A DNA stretch of 6,555 nt from an uncultured bacterium (GTDB taxonomy: Bacteria; Spirochaetota; Spirochaetia; Sphaerochaetales; Sphaerochaetaceae), in the NCBI GenBank assembly GCA_905215015.1, contig CAJMOS010000135.1, forward strand, positions 1 to 6,555, read 5' to 3'. How positions within the stretch are numbered: position 1 is the stretch's first letter; each line of letters begins with the position of its first letter. The notes below the pieces were generated by a model, which did no database searches, had not been told where the DNA came from, and was given only the letters and a program-made list of their open reading frames with translations. Made by a program: the position numbers and the translations under genes. Shown here piece by piece: positions 5,607-6,555 of this stretch.

Positions 5607-6555
5607 GGAAAGCGAACGGATCCACTCGGTCTTGTTGACCAGATACCACGAGGGAAGACACTTGAACACCTGGTCGCTGTTCAGACAGATGACGACCACG
5701 ACCGGGGAGGCATGGACGACAAACGCCAGGAAAAGGGAAAGAGGAATGACGATGGCCCAGATACTGACCAGATTCATCTTCACTACGCTTTTGGTACATC
5801 CGCCCGCCTTCAGCACCGCGTTGTTCGGCATCTCGTAGGACATGCCGACGAACGTGACGGGAAGCACAAGCAAGAACTGGCGCATCAGCTCCATCGCCTC
5901 AGGGCTCAGGTCGTACAGGCTCATGACCGGACGGCTGATGGCAAAGAGGAACAAGCCGCTGGCAAGCCCGATGGCCAGGAAAGCTGCCTGCAGTTGCCTG
6001 CTGATCCGCCTGACCCGCTCCCGGTCACCCTCCCCGATCGCCTTGCCGATGACGACGCCGGCGGCGCTCGCCGAGCCGACAGCGGTCGACTTGACCAGCA
6101 GGTACAGGGTGGAGCTCGCGCTGTTTGCCGCAATGGCGGCAGCCGTCATATGGCCGAGAATCACTGTCTGCATGGCCGTGTTCAACCCCCACAGCGCGGC
6201 GTTGAAGACCAAGGGCCCGGTCAGGCGGAAATAGCTGCCAGCCAGCCGGTGGTCGACCCTCATGAAATCCGAGGGACGCAGTTTCAGCGCAAGCTTGCGG
6301 AAGCGGACAAAGGCAAGCAGCACGACCAGTTCGATGATCCGGCAGGAAAGGGTGCCGATGGCGGCTCCCTCCACGCCCATCTCGGGAAAACCGAAGCGGC
6401 CGTAAATCAGCGTGTAGTTGATACAGCAGTTGACCACGAGGGCGAGGATGGAAAGGAAGAAGGAGATGCGCACCACCTCGATCGACCGGAGCGTCGCCAG
6501 CACGATCTGGGAAACAAAAAAAAAACCATAGGAGAAACGGACGATGGAAAGGTAG
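5604..6555 (-). CDS. MATE-family efflux transporter (MATE 3), N-terminus cut off
   Basis: This is the C-terminal 316 residues of another inner-membrane MATE exporter. The frame is open to the right edge and the translated edge (Tyr-Leu-Ser-Ile-Val-Arg-Phe-Ser-Tyr) already reads like the family, so the GTG at 6503 is internal and the true start lies outside. Family marks are Leu-Arg-Ser followed by Val-Asn-Cys-Cys-Ile-Asn-Tyr-Thr-Leu-Ile-Tyr-Gly, then Gly-Phe-Pro and Gly-Val-Glu-Gly-Ala-Ala-Ile-Gly-Thr; a second-lobe start near Leu-Thr-Gly-Pro-Leu-Val; and the usual C-terminal Asp-Gln-Val-Phe-Lys ... Glu-Trp-Ile-Arg-Ser-Leu. The common Gly-Gly-Asp-Thr-Lys motif reads Gly-Gly-Cys-Thr-Lys here. 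A run of ten T (6516-6525) encodes Phe-Phe-Phe. It differs clearly from MATE 1 and MATE 2, so this is not a recent duplication. Substrate unknown. Confidence 0.92.
   Translation of the reverse strand, partial: YLSIVRFSYGFFFVSQIVLATLRSIEVVRISFFLSILALVVNCCINYTLIYGRFGFPEMGVEGAAIGTLSCRIIELVVLLAFVRFRKLALKLRPSDFMRVDHRLAGSYFRLTGPLVFNAALWGLNTAMQTVILGHMTAAAIAANSASSTLYLLVKSTAVGSASAAGVVIGKAIGEGDRERVRRISRQLQAAFLAIGLASGLFLFAISRPVMSLYDLSPEAMELMRQFLLVLPVTFVGMSYEMPNNAVLKAGGCTKSVVKMNLVSIWAIVIPLSLFLAFVVHASPVVVVICLNSDQVFKCLPSWYLVNKTEWIRSLS

Overview
The window looks like a piece of chromosome from a spirochaete of the Sphaerochaeta/Treponema kind. This is an inference. It rests mainly on the binding protein, whose signal peptide runs into the short Gln-Gly-Gly-Ala-Glu-Ser stretch that is very common in exported binding proteins of that group. 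TRAP and MATE transporters being packed together also fits a fermentative, host- or sediment-associated anaerobe. The coding DNA is clearly GC-rich, apparently richer than cultured Sphaerochaeta, so I do not name a species. There are no RNA genes, CRISPR arrays, insertion sequences or phage genes.

Layout, left to right. Positions 1-798 hold the C-terminal part of a MATE-family multidrug/sodium exporter on the + strand, cut by the window edge. Its last 56 bases overlap tail to tail with a complete MepA-like MATE exporter on the - strand (743-2179). Everything else is also on the - strand and reads right to left: a third MATE gene, cut by the right edge (5604-6555); an intergenic region of about 325 bases; then a complete TRAP transporter operon, dctP (4244-5278), dctQ (3683-4174) and dctM (2355-3683); then a 175-base intergenic region that leads into the MepA-like gene.

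The TRAP operon encodes the three parts of a sodium-driven uptake system for an organic acid. DctP is the periplasmic binding protein, DctQ the four-helix small membrane subunit and DctM the large transport subunit. A good promoter (TTGACA, 16-base spacer, TAGACT) and a strong ribosome binding site precede dctP. A 13-bp hairpin lies between dctP and dctQ and probably lets more binding protein be made than membrane subunits. dctQ and dctM are translationally coupled through TGATG.

The most unusual content is non-coding. (1) The MepA-like gene appears to have its own promoter, but a near-ideal intrinsic terminator lies between that promoter and the start codon. The layout is that of an attenuator or riboswitch-type leader. 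(2) Between MATE 3 and dctP there is a long imperfect hairpin, well paired only when read from the - strand, followed by a second terminator-like element. It may be a small RNA or a distal leader of dctPQM. (3) MATE 3 contains a ten-base homopolymer inside its reading frame. (4) DctP has glycine where most TRAP binding proteins have the asparagine that helps hold the substrate carboxylate.
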